A DNA stretch of 56,680 bases from CAZKYP01 sp964556885 (GTDB taxonomy: Bacteria > Planctomycetota > Phycisphaerae > Sedimentisphaerales > Anaerobacaceae). The notes below the pieces were generated by a model. That model searched no databases and was not told the DNA's origin. It saw nothing but the letters and a program-made list of their open reading frames with translations. Where the stretch lies: assembly GCA_964556885.1 (NCBI GenBank), contig CAZKYP010000002.1, positions 1-56,680 of the forward strand, in the 5' to 3' direction. Shown here one piece after another: positions 35,501 through 44,181 of the stretch. Numbering within the stretch: the first letter of the stretch is position 1; each line of letters begins with the position of its first letter. The position numbers were made by a program, and so were the translations under genes.

Positions 35501-36705
35501 TGCGTGTCTCCCAAACGAGACAGGGCAGACGCCATTGCCAGACGAATTGCAGGAGACTTGTTACCCAGCTTCATCGACTCCCGCCAGCATCTAAGGGCCT
35601 CGGATATATTACCCCTGTTGGATGCAACAAGTCCCTCAAGAAATAAAACCGTCGCAGGGGCAATATCCTTTTGATGTAATTGCGAGATACAGCCGGAGGC
35701 CAATTCAAGCTCCCCGGAACGTATGAACAGTTCCGCCGCGACAAGCATAAAATCCCACGGTTGAGAAGAAAGCTTTTTTAATCCTTCTTGAGCAACTTTC
35801 AGCATCTTTTCTTTAGATTGTGATTGAAATGCCAGCCGGGCCCATACCTGCCATAGTTGCTGATTAATCGTTGAATCAGATTCATCTATAGCAATTAGAT
35901 GCTTCTCCGCACGGTCAAGAAGATTTGTGTTAACAAGCTCCTCTGCAAGGCGCAAACGCACGCTGTTGTCGGACAAATCTCTTTTTTCAGCCTCATCAAG
36001 GTCGGCCACAGCCATGGACATATTATGGTTTCTTCGATGAAAACCGGCACGGATTATGTATGCCAAAGCAGAATTCGGATTGTTTTTAATCGCTTCGTCG
36101 AACCAAAATTGTGCTGACTCTGAAACTTCAGCCGGTCGCTGTGCGGCAAGCTGCCCTAAAGCCTCGTAAGTCAATATCTGCCCGGTATCATCTGCACATA
36201 TAGCTTTCAGCTCTGCTGCAGCTTCGATAAACTTTCTTTGCCCGATAAGAGACAGAGCAAGCATCCTGCGAAGCTTGAAGTTTTTCGCCGTATCAGGAAA
36301 TCTTCTGATAATTAGCTCGGCCTCGCCGGGCATGTTCATCATCAAATACACGTCAGCAAGCTCTTCGGCCGCCTTGCTGTTACCTTCATCATTTCTCAAA
36401 ACCCTTCGGTATGCTTCAATGGCTTGTAGAACATTATTACGCTTCATTGGTCTGATTTGAAGCTGCGCATACGCATATTTCAGCAGTGTATCCGTATCTT
36501 GCTGTTCCACTGCAAGATAACGGCCTAACTGCTCGGCAGCTTCCGCCCACTCACATTCGTTATAGGCCTTTATTCCAAGATCGTATCCTTGTTCCGCCCT
36601 GTCACTTCTCTGCCATTGGCGTAATGAAAAAACACCCGCACCAAAAACAACCAGACCCAGAACAAGCACTATAGCCAATTTCCAGTTAAAATATCTTCCA
36701 GGCAT
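32521..36705 (-). CDS. large membrane-anchored TPR-repeat protein (PrsT-like)
   Basis: With ATG at 36705 (AAAGGG site upstream; an in-frame GTG lies at 36762) the protein has 1394 residues: a short cytoplasmic tail, one membrane helix (WKLAIVLVLGLVVFGAGVF), then tetratricopeptide repeats to the end. Typical units are AIEAYRRVLRNDEGNSKAAEELADVY-like stretches and, near the C terminus, NNLAWLLCEKQGKYQDALKLTE and AIQDFSKCIKLNPDN. TPR proteins of this kind (PrsT in PEP-CTERM systems) accompany exosortase/polysaccharide loci and probably scaffold the periplasmic export machinery. It is longer than the usual roughly 900-residue PrsT and lacks a lipobox. Confidence 0.85.
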   Translation of the reverse strand: MPGRYFNWKLAIVLVLGLVVFGAGVFSLRQWQRSDRAEQGYDLGIKAYNECEWAEAAEQLGRYLAVEQQDTDTLLKYAYAQLQIRPMKRNNVLQAIEAYRRVLRNDEGNSKAAEELADVYLMMNMPGEAELIIRRFPDTAKNFKLRRMLALSLIGQRKFIEAAAELKAICADDTGQILTYEALGQLAAQRPAEVSESAQFWFDEAIKNNPNSALAYIIRAGFHRRNHNMSMAVADLDEAEKRDLSDNSVRLRLAEELVNTNLLDRAEKHLIAIDESDSTINQQLWQVWARLAFQSQSKEKMLKVAQEGLKKLSSQPWDFMLVAAELFIRSGELELASGCISQLHQKDIAPATVLFLEGLVASNRGNISEALRCWRESMKLGNKSPAIRLAMASALSRLGDTQSAIQQLRTLIFENVDYYNGHIALAQLLIGLGNWAEAAEEAATALSLAPNSRDAALLYMQAQIQLLTESSDSREQINSNILQDLENQLSSLDNDDMINDNVKMLKFHLAMQQHDFTEAQELISQLKKSNLSQVTVGIAEVELLSAQDKTDEAVQKLNEMIKEYPESQEVITYLAVLRDQRGERLECELVLKEALERIEEPLVLRKLCLLLADFYGRWEQDEKEYELFSSMAKKLPNDIPVRRRLLRCEQVINNIEVAQKIVDEIKSLDGEEGWQWRFEQARLWFVTDNFKDRYPQIVSLLQENLLANPGDQTSRVLLARSYERAGEGQLAISTYREALNRSPDDLRVLIPAIAALYNARQYDEAEQILSRASRQDIFHPELSKLQLRSYLRHGELDMASDILEDLLINDPNNQAACLSLALLKMQQNQFEEAGKLLIELKTKAPDSIPVTAAQVQLYIRQNKTEEALRLCDDMINNLKNASAYVLRARTYTLIGQNDKAADDFGHAVSVEPNNVDVWISSSDFNRSLGRVDKAIADIDKALTISPNDIRVQKRAISLFHGSEESTRLSQARSLLEAALKSNPDDVQLRLLKARSMLAEGTVPAIENAELVLKEITNTNPEVSDAWVLLGDISLRRAQPGAAVDIAMLGLAHKPNDKSLLLLKARSEAVRSPILAVPTLKLLCELDPNDIDTATLLANTYIAIGESQKAIDLLTKRMTASDMSKKRKCMMALAVAVYKNGNKDEALNELDSLMEAEPDDPNPLLTQVQLLKDDLLWDKIKQKTIEWYRNRQDRSHITIVIARDLASVDDGQARQVAEEILKLILGNEENNAEALNILAILKEMMGNSADSMELYVRILKLEPDNLIALNNLAWLLCEKQGKYQDALKLTEKGLKIAPNYFDLIDTRGMVYFRLGEFDKAIQDFSKCIKLNPDNMPSAVATHFHLARAFAKDGQRNKALESLNRALNLNKEIGGLSDLELAEAKDLLKQLSEEGS

Positions 36706-36811
36706 TGAACTACCCTTTCTTAATAAGTTCCTCTTTTTCCGCTTGATGTGTACAGAACGCACGTATGTAAATTAATATTTAACACCTGCATACCTGCTCA
36801 CTCTTATTAGC

Positions 36812-38560
36812 TTAGAATTGACTGATGAAACTCCCAATCATTTTCCTTGTCGTTTGCAAGCATATCAACAAATCCGTCTTCAAAGACAAACTTCTGACAT
36901 ACTCAGTATCATAATAAATCCATTCCTGGAAATCTTTCATCGCCTGGCGTGTCCTATGAACCTGCCACATACCCGTAACTCCGGGCCGAACCGACAGGCG
37001 GGCGTCTCTCCAGAATGGACATAACGTATTCTCCGCCTCGGGAGAAGGTCTTGGACCGACCACACTCATCTGGCCGAGCAGGACATTAAAAAATTGAGGT
37101 ATCTCGTCTATATATGTCTCCCGCAAAAACCTTCCAACAGTACTGATTCTCGGATCATCTGTCATCTTGAACTGCGGACCATCCACCTGACTGACAACTC
37201 TCAATCTTTCCTGTATCTTGGCGGCACCGGTGACCATTGTCCTGAACTTCAGACAACGAAAATTCTTCCCATGGAGACCTTGTCGTATATCCCCGTAAAA
37301 CACCGGGCCGGGTGAATTCAATTTTATCGCCAGGGCGATAAAAGGCATTAATGGGGCAAACAAGGCCAGTACCATTATCGCCACCACACAATCAACAATT
37401 CGTTTGCAACATCCCATATATGAAAAATGCGGCCACATACGGAACGGACTGGAAATATCTCGAAAATGTCCCGAACATTTTTCATAAACAAGCGATATTT
37501 TCTTTCCTTTACCACATTTTTCTTTTTTATAATCGTGCTCCGGCTCCTTTACGATGCAGTTCCGCACGAGTTGATTACGAGGTACATTTATACCGGGCCC
37601 AATAATTGACGAATGTATAATAGCATCCTGTTCGATATTCACATCATCGCCGATGACAGCCGGACCAACTACAACAACTCCAGGCCCCATACGGACATTC
37701 TTCCCTAAAAGTACCCGGCCGGTAATTCTTGTATCTGGAAATTTCTTTTTTGTATCACGTACTCTTTTATTTGAGCCATGGCCATCAGCAAGCACCATCT
37801 CGCAAAACCGAAGCAATCCGCTTTCAGTCTCAAGGTCCAGCGATTTTCCTCCAGCATTTACGGCCTTTACAGTCAAATTATTCAACCGGCATCTTTTCAT
37901 AAGAGCAGAAAAGGAAAGACATATGCCACCATCGATTAATAGCTTCTCCAGAATTGCAGTTCTGATGAAGAGATAATGGGGCCAGTCACCGGGAATCAGA
38001 GCCAGCTCCGCGGAATCCGAATATAATCGACATAAACCGGCTACTACCCCATCCGTCGTCAGCCGCACTTTTTCTCGTTCACTCAGTAAGTCGGGACTCA
38101 AATTTACAGCTACAATATCCGCTGCAATATTACTCATTATCTTTTGAAGCAAATTATAATTAGTTTGTGACACATAGCGTCCGTTGGATATAACGAACCA
38201 TGAATTCATTGTCGGTTCCCGTCCGGCTCTGCTCACAAGTCCCGGCCCGATCGGTATATCTTCTGCATACGGAATCAGGTGCGGTTCGCTGTCGGAGGAA
38301 ATCCGTTCCGACTGCGGATTTATAAGAATATCAGACTCAATAGTCCAATTCCGCGGAACAGCAAATACGGTGCCGGACCGGACCGTTATCGAATATTTTG
38401 CAGCCGTCTTTTCGTCGTTCGGAGCCAAACATCTGCCGAGACCGTTGATAACAACATCAGAAAGAGGTTTGTTCGAAAGGGCAAAACTCAGCAGATCTTT
38501 ACTACAACGACCCTTATCCGCCCGTAACGAAGAATTTTCCTGTAAGATAATCAGATTCAT
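36812..38560 (-). CDS. sugar-phosphate transferase fused to a degenerate nucleotidyltransferase/beta-helix domain
   Basis: The 582-residue protein has an unusual N-terminal half. Residues about 1-260 look like a nucleotidyltransferase fold with no GGxGTR loop or catalytic lysine. Residues about 275-350 are left-handed beta-helix hexapeptides (GRVLLGKNVRMGPGVVVVGPA, IEQDAIIHSSIIGPG). The C-terminal 200 residues are a bacterial sugar transferase: membrane helix CVVAIMVLALFAPLMPFIAL, SPGPVFYGDIRQGLHGK, KFRTM, YIDEIPQFFNVLLGQMSVVGPRP, RPGVTGMWQV. It should start a lipid-linked glycan with a sugar phosphate. The four-helix N terminus of WcaJ-like enzymes is absent. It lies between the BY-kinase and the TPR gene. 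Confidence 0.83.
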   Translation of the reverse strand: MNLIILQENSSLRADKGRCSKDLLSFALSNKPLSDVVINGLGRCLAPNDEKTAAKYSITVRSGTVFAVPRNWTIESDILINPQSERISSDSEPHLIPYAEDIPIGPGLVSRAGREPTMNSWFVISNGRYVSQTNYNLLQKIMSNIAADIVAVNLSPDLLSEREKVRLTTDGVVAGLCRLYSDSAELALIPGDWPHYLFIRTAILEKLLIDGGICLSFSALMKRCRLNNLTVKAVNAGGKSLDLETESGLLRFCEMVLADGHGSNKRVRDTKKKFPDTRITGRVLLGKNVRMGPGVVVVGPAVIGDDVNIEQDAIIHSSIIGPGINVPRNQLVRNCIVKEPEHDYKKEKCGKGKKISLVYEKCSGHFRDISSPFRMWPHFSYMGCCKRIVDCVVAIMVLALFAPLMPFIALAIKLNSPGPVFYGDIRQGLHGKNFRCLKFRTMVTGAAKIQERLRVVSQVDGPQFKMTDDPRISTVGRFLRETYIDEIPQFFNVLLGQMSVVGPRPSPEAENTLCPFWRDARLSVRPGVTGMWQVHRTRQAMKDFQEWIYYDTEYVRSLSLKTDLLICLQTTRKMIGSFISQF

Positions 38561-38679
38561 AGATAATGAAGGATGTGTTACATACCAGTCCGGCGTTAAT
38601 TAATTATAAACGTAAGCTCAATCAACGCAGAACAAGACAATAGTGGTAACCGGCTTTTACAAAATATATTCAGCTTCCA

Positions 38680-41115
38680 TTAAGCTTTAGAATTGTCGGT
38701 GTTATCATCACCGTCCTCGGCAGAATTTTTCTTTTTCCTCGCACGCTTAGTGGTTTTTCTTGATTTTGTACTCTGGGTGTACGAATAATTTTGATTAGAC
38801 TCGCTTCCGTTCGATTTCTCGGAATTACCGTCGATACTTTCGTTGCCATCCGTGGAAAACATCAGCTTTTTCCTCGATAGCTTTGCACTTTCCCTGTACT
38901 GAGCACTTTGTGCATAATAACTGTGACTATGTCGATAATAGCTGTGCCCCGCCTGAACGCTGCTGAGAACCGTACCTAATATTCTGGCGCCTATCTGCGA
39001 CAGCCGCTCTTTCGCCTCTCTCAGGTCCGGCATCGTGGTGTGACCGGCATAGCTGGTTAAAATAACCGCATCACCAAGCTTGGCCCAAAACATAGCATCC
39101 GGGAAACCGAGGGCCGGAGGCGTATCAATAATCACATGGTCGTATTTTTCACTAATCTTCTTTATCAATTTTGCCGTCGACGGTAAAGTCAGCATTTCAT
39201 AAACATCAGCCGCGCTGTTAAAATCTGACGCAAGCACATCAAGACCCGTCGAAGGAATGGAGTGTACGACGTCACCAAACTCCGCACCTTTCAGCACATC
39301 CTGCAGACCGCTTGAGCCTCTCGGAAGATTCAGCAATCGAGCAACATCGGGTTTTCTCAAGTCACCGTCTATAAGCAATACATGCTTTCCCGACTCCGAC
39401 AGACTCGTCGCCAGATTTACCGCCAGAGTTGTCTTGCCTTCCCTCATACCTGGGCTTGTAACGACAAGTTTCCTCGGTATTCCCTCGTCGGCAAGCAGAC
39501 CCAGGTTGGCCCGAATTGTCTGGTAATCTCCGATTATCTGTTCCGGAAGGAGAGACGGCTTGATCGTGTTCAGACTCGTGGTAGTTCCGATTATACGAAT
39601 ACCGATACGTCTTGCAACGTCATCGGGTGTCCGCAGGCTCTGGTCGGCCTTGTCTCTCAGATGCGCCAAACCAACTCCGCAAACCAAACCGGCAAAAACC
39701 AATGCGGCCGAAAGTTTCAATCTTCTATCATTAACCTTAGTTATATCGGCGTTATAAGCCACCGAAATTCTCGTCGGGCGTTTACGCTGCATCTCAAGGT
39801 CCTGGATTCGCTCAAGGAGTGTATTATACATCTGCTTGGTAAGCTCGTTTTCCTCCTGTAATTTCTGAATAGTCAACTGCTTGCGTCCGATTTCAATTGT
39901 TTCGGCATCCTGCGAGGACAGAGAATCGCGAAGTCGCTGTTCATACAATTTGGCCTGCTCCAGTTCGCTGCGTAAGCTAACAAGCTTCTTTTGGCCGGCC
40001 GAGGCAGCCTGTTTGGCAGCTAATTCATCAAAGGCCTTGTTGGCTTCCTCCTTGCGTTCTTTCAAACGTGTACGCATCATTTCCAGCAATTCCTTTTTTC
40101 TCTGTACCTCAGGATTTGTCTCTGTATACATCTGTTGTGCAACGATTAGTTCCTGTTCCAATGTCGTTATATTTTCCGTAAGTCCAACTACTCCTGGATC
40201 GTTATTTATATATTCCTGGCTTATTGAAAGCAAATCTTCAGGTGCGATAGGCTGTTCCTTTGTCTGCTCAAGAAGCTGGACCTGGGCCTCAAGATTTATT
40301 CTGTTTGCCTCCACGTCAGTAAGAGTCTGAAGCAATCCCTGGACACGCTGCAGCATCATGTCCTGCCTGCTGTCTAAAAGGGTTGTTCCATATTCCTGAC
40401 CCAAACGGTAAATAGTCTGGCGCTGGGATTCCATCTTTTCCGAATTAAGCTTAAGTGCATCCTCCAGTGTAGTTAATGTTGTGTCCTCCTCCTTAATGGC
40501 ACTGGCTACTCCTACATCCATATAAGCCCTGATAAAAGCATCGACTATCTGCTTGGCTTCAACATTATTTCCGCTGCTCATTGTAATTTCAATAAGCTCT
40601 TTATTTCGCGGAGCGGTAACAACGATGACTTCGTCAATGAATGCCTGTTTTAGTAACCACGCCGGCTCGCGATTTATTTTTGTGCCAAGTAATTTTTGCT
40701 TAATTTTCGAGACAGGGTCGGTTGCCGCATTTTGAAAGAAGGAAAGGTTCCTGCTTTTCAAATCGTCCGCCACCCTTTGAACTACCTGGCTGCTCGTCAC
40801 CATGGCAGCCTGCGTGTTCATGTAACTTTCATAATTTGAAATGGTCCCGGGATCACGTTCACCAGATATAATCTCAACTAACATAGGAGCAACCCTGATC
40901 GCACCTGTCACCACATACTGCGGCTTAACAAAAAACCATACCGCGGGCAATCCGGCGCCGGTAAATAACAGAAATATAATCAGCACAATATACCAGCGTC
41001 GAATTACACCGGCCATAATGCTGGGCGCTGCATCTGTTTCATGTTCCGGCGGCGCCTGGATAGCATAAACTTCTTGTCCAACCACTTGATCATGATATTT
41101 TTCTAAATCGTTCAT
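38680..41115 (-). CDS. Wzz-BY-kinase: chain-length determinant fused to tyrosine autokinase
   Basis: The 811-residue protein combines a Wzz domain with membrane helices at about 33-53 and 470-490, a long periplasmic coiled coil (about 200-445), and a cytoplasmic bacterial tyrosine kinase. The kinase has Walker A SPGMREGKTTLAVNLA, Walker A' LLIDGDLRKPDVARLL and Walker B VIIDTPPALGFPDA. Past the kinase core the tail has a tyrosine cluster (HSYYRHSHSYYAQSAQY) for autophosphorylation and an unusual Ser/Lys/Asp-rich extension to the end. It controls polymer length and export together with a Wza-type channel. AAGGAG lies 9 bp before ATG. Confidence 0.92.
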   Translation of the reverse strand: MNDLEKYHDQVVGQEVYAIQAPPEHETDAAPSIMAGVIRRWYIVLIIFLLFTGAGLPAVWFFVKPQYVVTGAIRVAPMLVEIISGERDPGTISNYESYMNTQAAMVTSSQVVQRVADDLKSRNLSFFQNAATDPVSKIKQKLLGTKINREPAWLLKQAFIDEVIVVTAPRNKELIEITMSSGNNVEAKQIVDAFIRAYMDVGVASAIKEEDTTLTTLEDALKLNSEKMESQRQTIYRLGQEYGTTLLDSRQDMMLQRVQGLLQTLTDVEANRINLEAQVQLLEQTKEQPIAPEDLLSISQEYINNDPGVVGLTENITTLEQELIVAQQMYTETNPEVQRKKELLEMMRTRLKERKEEANKAFDELAAKQAASAGQKKLVSLRSELEQAKLYEQRLRDSLSSQDAETIEIGRKQLTIQKLQEENELTKQMYNTLLERIQDLEMQRKRPTRISVAYNADITKVNDRRLKLSAALVFAGLVCGVGLAHLRDKADQSLRTPDDVARRIGIRIIGTTTSLNTIKPSLLPEQIIGDYQTIRANLGLLADEGIPRKLVVTSPGMREGKTTLAVNLATSLSESGKHVLLIDGDLRKPDVARLLNLPRGSSGLQDVLKGAEFGDVVHSIPSTGLDVLASDFNSAADVYEMLTLPSTAKLIKKISEKYDHVIIDTPPALGFPDAMFWAKLGDAVILTSYAGHTTMPDLREAKERLSQIGARILGTVLSSVQAGHSYYRHSHSYYAQSAQYRESAKLSRKKLMFSTDGNESIDGNSEKSNGSESNQNYSYTQSTKSRKTTKRARKKKNSAEDGDDNTDNSKA

Positions 41116-41238
41116 TTCCGGTACTCCTTCGATCGGGAACTGAAGTACAAATCATGGTTTGGGTTCAATGCCAAAACCTGTTGCCGGATGACCCTCAACA
41201 CCTGATTTGTCTATACATTTTAACATATTTGTAACTAT

Positions 41239-43263
41239 TTAACTACTATGACGTGTAATTATTATTGCTTCTCGGCTTTCAGGCCGTGAGGTAAGCCTCG
41301 TTAAAAGCCATAATTCAAAAACTATCGCCGCGAGTGCCAGCGGCATCATTGCATATCCACCGAAATCATGAAATATTTTTTCCCACTGCTCACCCTCAAG
41401 TACAGTGAAAAACACCGCCGTAACAGCCAATCGGATGGTATTGCACAGTAAAGCTATAGGCAGACTCGATATCAGAACAATTATCTTTTCCCACCAGGCG
41501 CGATTTACGAGTAGAACTACCAGCCCGCTCGTAACAAAAAAAGCCGTGACCATTCTCAGGCCGTTGCATGCCTCAGCCACCGCAACGGTTGATTGGCCGA
41601 TATGAATAATATTACCCTCCCGCAGAACCTCATATCCCACCGTTTCGAGACAAAATACGGCCGAAGAAGTCGCCCATCGCTGCAAAGGCTGTGCCACCCA
41701 TGCCTGCACTTGATTCGGCAAAGGCAGCATCAAACACAAAAACAACAAAATAGTGGCAACTTTCATAAAAAACCGCCAGCCAAACAAGAGAATTACCAGT
41801 GCGGCTACGGAAAGGGTTATCGACAACCTCTCTGCGGAACTCCACATAAAATACAAACCGAAAAGCCTCACCGCCTGCGCCGTAAGAAACGCAAACAAAC
41901 CCCATATTATTGACGGCTGTATATGACATTTTCCTATATCTTTGTGTCTCGACCACAATATATAAAGGGCCATAAACGGAACTAAAAGACCGGAGGAATA
42001 TTCATCACTTCTTTGCCATATATTCCAAAGGTCTTCAAAGCTCGACTTATAAGACCATATAAAAGCAACAAAAATTATAACAGGTGCAAGGAGTTTCAGG
42101 ATATTACTTCGGTTGACCTGAATCCGTCCAGGCAATCTCCTGTTGAGCTTATCGATATATGGCTGAAATACTTCCTGTATCTGGTCCGTGGAAGCTTTTA
42201 TGATATCCGCGGTTCTGCAAACTGTACGTTTCAGAATCCCTTTCTTTATACTCAGAACGGACTCCCTTTCGGCAGCGGCATTATTACCAACGACCGCCTG
42301 ATAATCCAGGATACAATGTTGTACCCGGCTGTTTGAGCCTATCTTCGAGCCTTCCCACAACACGCTGTTAATTAAAATGCTGTCTTCACCGACGCGAACC
42401 TTTTTTCCGAGCACGGTCGGCCCAAGCACGACTGCGCCGCTCGACACACGGGCATTATCCATTACCACTACCGGCCCGTATATTCTTGCGGAAGAATCCA
42501 CAACAGCGTTCGCGGATATATATACATCTTTCGAACTTGCTTTTAGACCGGCTCCGGCTTTGGAATACAGTTCGGGATCGTTAATCAACTTGTTGGAAAC
42601 AGCATATAAATAATCCTGACTATCTCGAAAATTCCCGGCCTGTTCCGCCAACACAGCCGCATGAACATTCCTGCCGTTTCGCAACATTTCAGGAATCAGC
42701 CCCTCCTTGATATCCGCATAACCGGCTTTGGGAATATATTTGATAACTGCCGGATCGCATACATAAATTCCGGAAACATGGCCCATTTGTGTACCGTCAT
42801 CATCACTGGGATTAAACATCATAGTCAAATCCGCACAACCTTCTTTATGAGCTTTTATCAAAGCATCCACTTTTGGAGGATTCACAATACTGGCTGGAAA
42901 GACTAAAATTAATGCCCCATCTTTATGATTTACCGCATCACGAATACATCCAGCCGTACCCACCGGCAGCTCCTCATCCAAAAAAGCCACGTCTATGCGG
43001 TCATCAGCACGAATCGACCCGGCTAATACAGAACCGTCACCGCCCGAACATACCACCGCCTGTTCGATTCCTTCGTCAGCCAGATGCGTCAACAGGCGTT
43101 CCAGAACGGGCCTGCCGGCAACCGGCCATAAGGCGGGGAGTAATCGTGTCGCCAGCGGGTATCTCCCGAAATCTCGCCTGCCCGCAAGAATTACCGCCAT
43201 GATTTCCTGCCCGTCTACAGATACTTTTTTATGCTTATTTGTTGTTTTCTTTTTCACAATCAA
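41239..43263 (-). CDS. exosortase fused to an N-terminal degenerate nucleotidyltransferase/beta-helix domain
   Basis: The 674-residue protein has three parts. Residues about 18-250 resemble a sugar nucleotidyltransferase (MAVILAGRRDFGRYPLAT, then LLPALWPVAGRPVLERLL), but the GGxGTR loop and the lysine of PKPLLPV are lost. Residues about 260-345 are hexapeptide repeats (ARIYGPVVVMDNARVSSGAV). Residues about 385-660 are an exosortase with about eight membrane helices and the expected active residues: Cys566 (AEACNGLRM), Arg611 (LLCNTIRLAVTA) and His632 (FHDFGG). Exosortases cut PEP-CTERM tails in the inner membrane. The TTG start overlaps the stop of the SGNH-like gene (TTGA); GTG at 43257 is an alternative. 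Confidence 0.87.
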   Translation of the reverse strand: MIVKKKTTNKHKKVSVDGQEIMAVILAGRRDFGRYPLATRLLPALWPVAGRPVLERLLTHLADEGIEQAVVCSGGDGSVLAGSIRADDRIDVAFLDEELPVGTAGCIRDAVNHKDGALILVFPASIVNPPKVDALIKAHKEGCADLTMMFNPSDDDGTQMGHVSGIYVCDPAVIKYIPKAGYADIKEGLIPEMLRNGRNVHAAVLAEQAGNFRDSQDYLYAVSNKLINDPELYSKAGAGLKASSKDVYISANAVVDSSARIYGPVVVMDNARVSSGAVVLGPTVLGKKVRVGEDSILINSVLWEGSKIGSNSRVQHCILDYQAVVGNNAAAERESVLSIKKGILKRTVCRTADIIKASTDQIQEVFQPYIDKLNRRLPGRIQVNRSNILKLLAPVIIFVAFIWSYKSSFEDLWNIWQRSDEYSSGLLVPFMALYILWSRHKDIGKCHIQPSIIWGLFAFLTAQAVRLFGLYFMWSSAERLSITLSVAALVILLFGWRFFMKVATILLFLCLMLPLPNQVQAWVAQPLQRWATSSAVFCLETVGYEVLREGNIIHIGQSTVAVAEACNGLRMVTAFFVTSGLVVLLVNRAWWEKIIVLISSLPIALLCNTIRLAVTAVFFTVLEGEQWEKIFHDFGGYAMMPLALAAIVFELWLLTRLTSRPESREAIIITRHSS

Positions 43264-44126
43264 TTATTAGCCAGTTCAGCAAGAGCTATCAGCAATTGTT
43301 CAGCCACTTTTTTTCTGCACAGGCTGTTCAGATGTCCGCCATCATCGGTATATTCCGATGCCATCATAAAGACCTTCTCCGTTCCCTTGGAGGTATAACA
43401 TCTTTTCGAATCCGGACCGACCGATTCGACAAGAGCCAGATCAAAAAATGGTTCGGTTTGATAACAGGCGTCCCTTAAAAGCGAATTGTAACGCTGTCGT
43501 TTAATGTTATCCTCCACAACACCCGGCCTGCCGAGTATCGTTTTGACGGATTGTTTGAGATTTCGTTTTATACCCTTCGGCGCCGAATGTATCGGAACGG
43601 TAATATTCAGGAATTTCGTTCGGGGGTACCGGCCTTTCAAATCCTCAATCGCCGATTTATAATCATCAAATATCTTCTGTGGATCCGAATCTCTGGTGAC
43701 ATCGACGTAGCAGAATTTGAAAAATGCCATATCGACCTTATCCCCGACACCCGAATCCATAATCTTCCTGAAATCCTCAATCTTCGAGCCAGGGTCCATA
43801 TTTCTGCCGACGCCGGAATGTGCAAAAACAGGTTTCTCGAACGCAGTGATTCCGGATGTTTTGACAATGTTCAGATTTATTTGGGGATTGGCTTTGATGA
43901 TCTCTTCCATCCCCTCGACTATATTGTAGCCGACCGACTGGTGGCCGAAATATATCTTCTTCCCGGCCAGTTTCGCCCAATACTGTCCGGGTACATCATC
44001 AATCGACGGCAAAGTCATTATATCAGTATCCATTCTTACTTTTATTATTGTAAAGGACATCGTTAAAATACTAATGACCACAACAGCCGCTGCCGCTATT
44101 AGAAAGTAGTTTTTCCTTCTGGTCAT
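43260..44126 (-). CDS. membrane-anchored SGNH/GDSL-like hydrolase or acyltransferase
   Basis: With ATG at 44126 the protein has 288 residues: a membrane anchor (YFLIAAAAVVVISILTMSF) and a periplasmic domain. KIYFGHQSVGYNIVEG near residue 65 could supply the nucleophile serine, and DDGGHLNSLCRKKVAEQL near the C terminus gives the D-x-x-H pair typical of SGNH enzymes; the family assignment is from these motifs only. Such enzymes add or remove O-acyl groups on envelope glycans. Its stop overlaps the exosortase start by four bases, so the two are translationally coupled and probably act in the same process. Confidence 0.65.
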   Translation of the reverse strand: MTRRKNYFLIAAAAVVVISILTMSFTIIKVRMDTDIMTLPSIDDVPGQYWAKLAGKKIYFGHQSVGYNIVEGMEEIIKANPQINLNIVKTSGITAFEKPVFAHSGVGRNMDPGSKIEDFRKIMDSGVGDKVDMAFFKFCYVDVTRDSDPQKIFDDYKSAIEDLKGRYPRTKFLNITVPIHSAPKGIKRNLKQSVKTILGRPGVVEDNIKRQRYNSLLRDACYQTEPFFDLALVESVGPDSKRCYTSKGTEKVFMMASEYTDDGGHLNSLCRKKVAEQLLIALAELANN

Positions 44127-44181
44127 ATCACATATCCAAGGCAATTTTTTTCACAACCGGCTCCGGTTTGTGAACTGTCTA

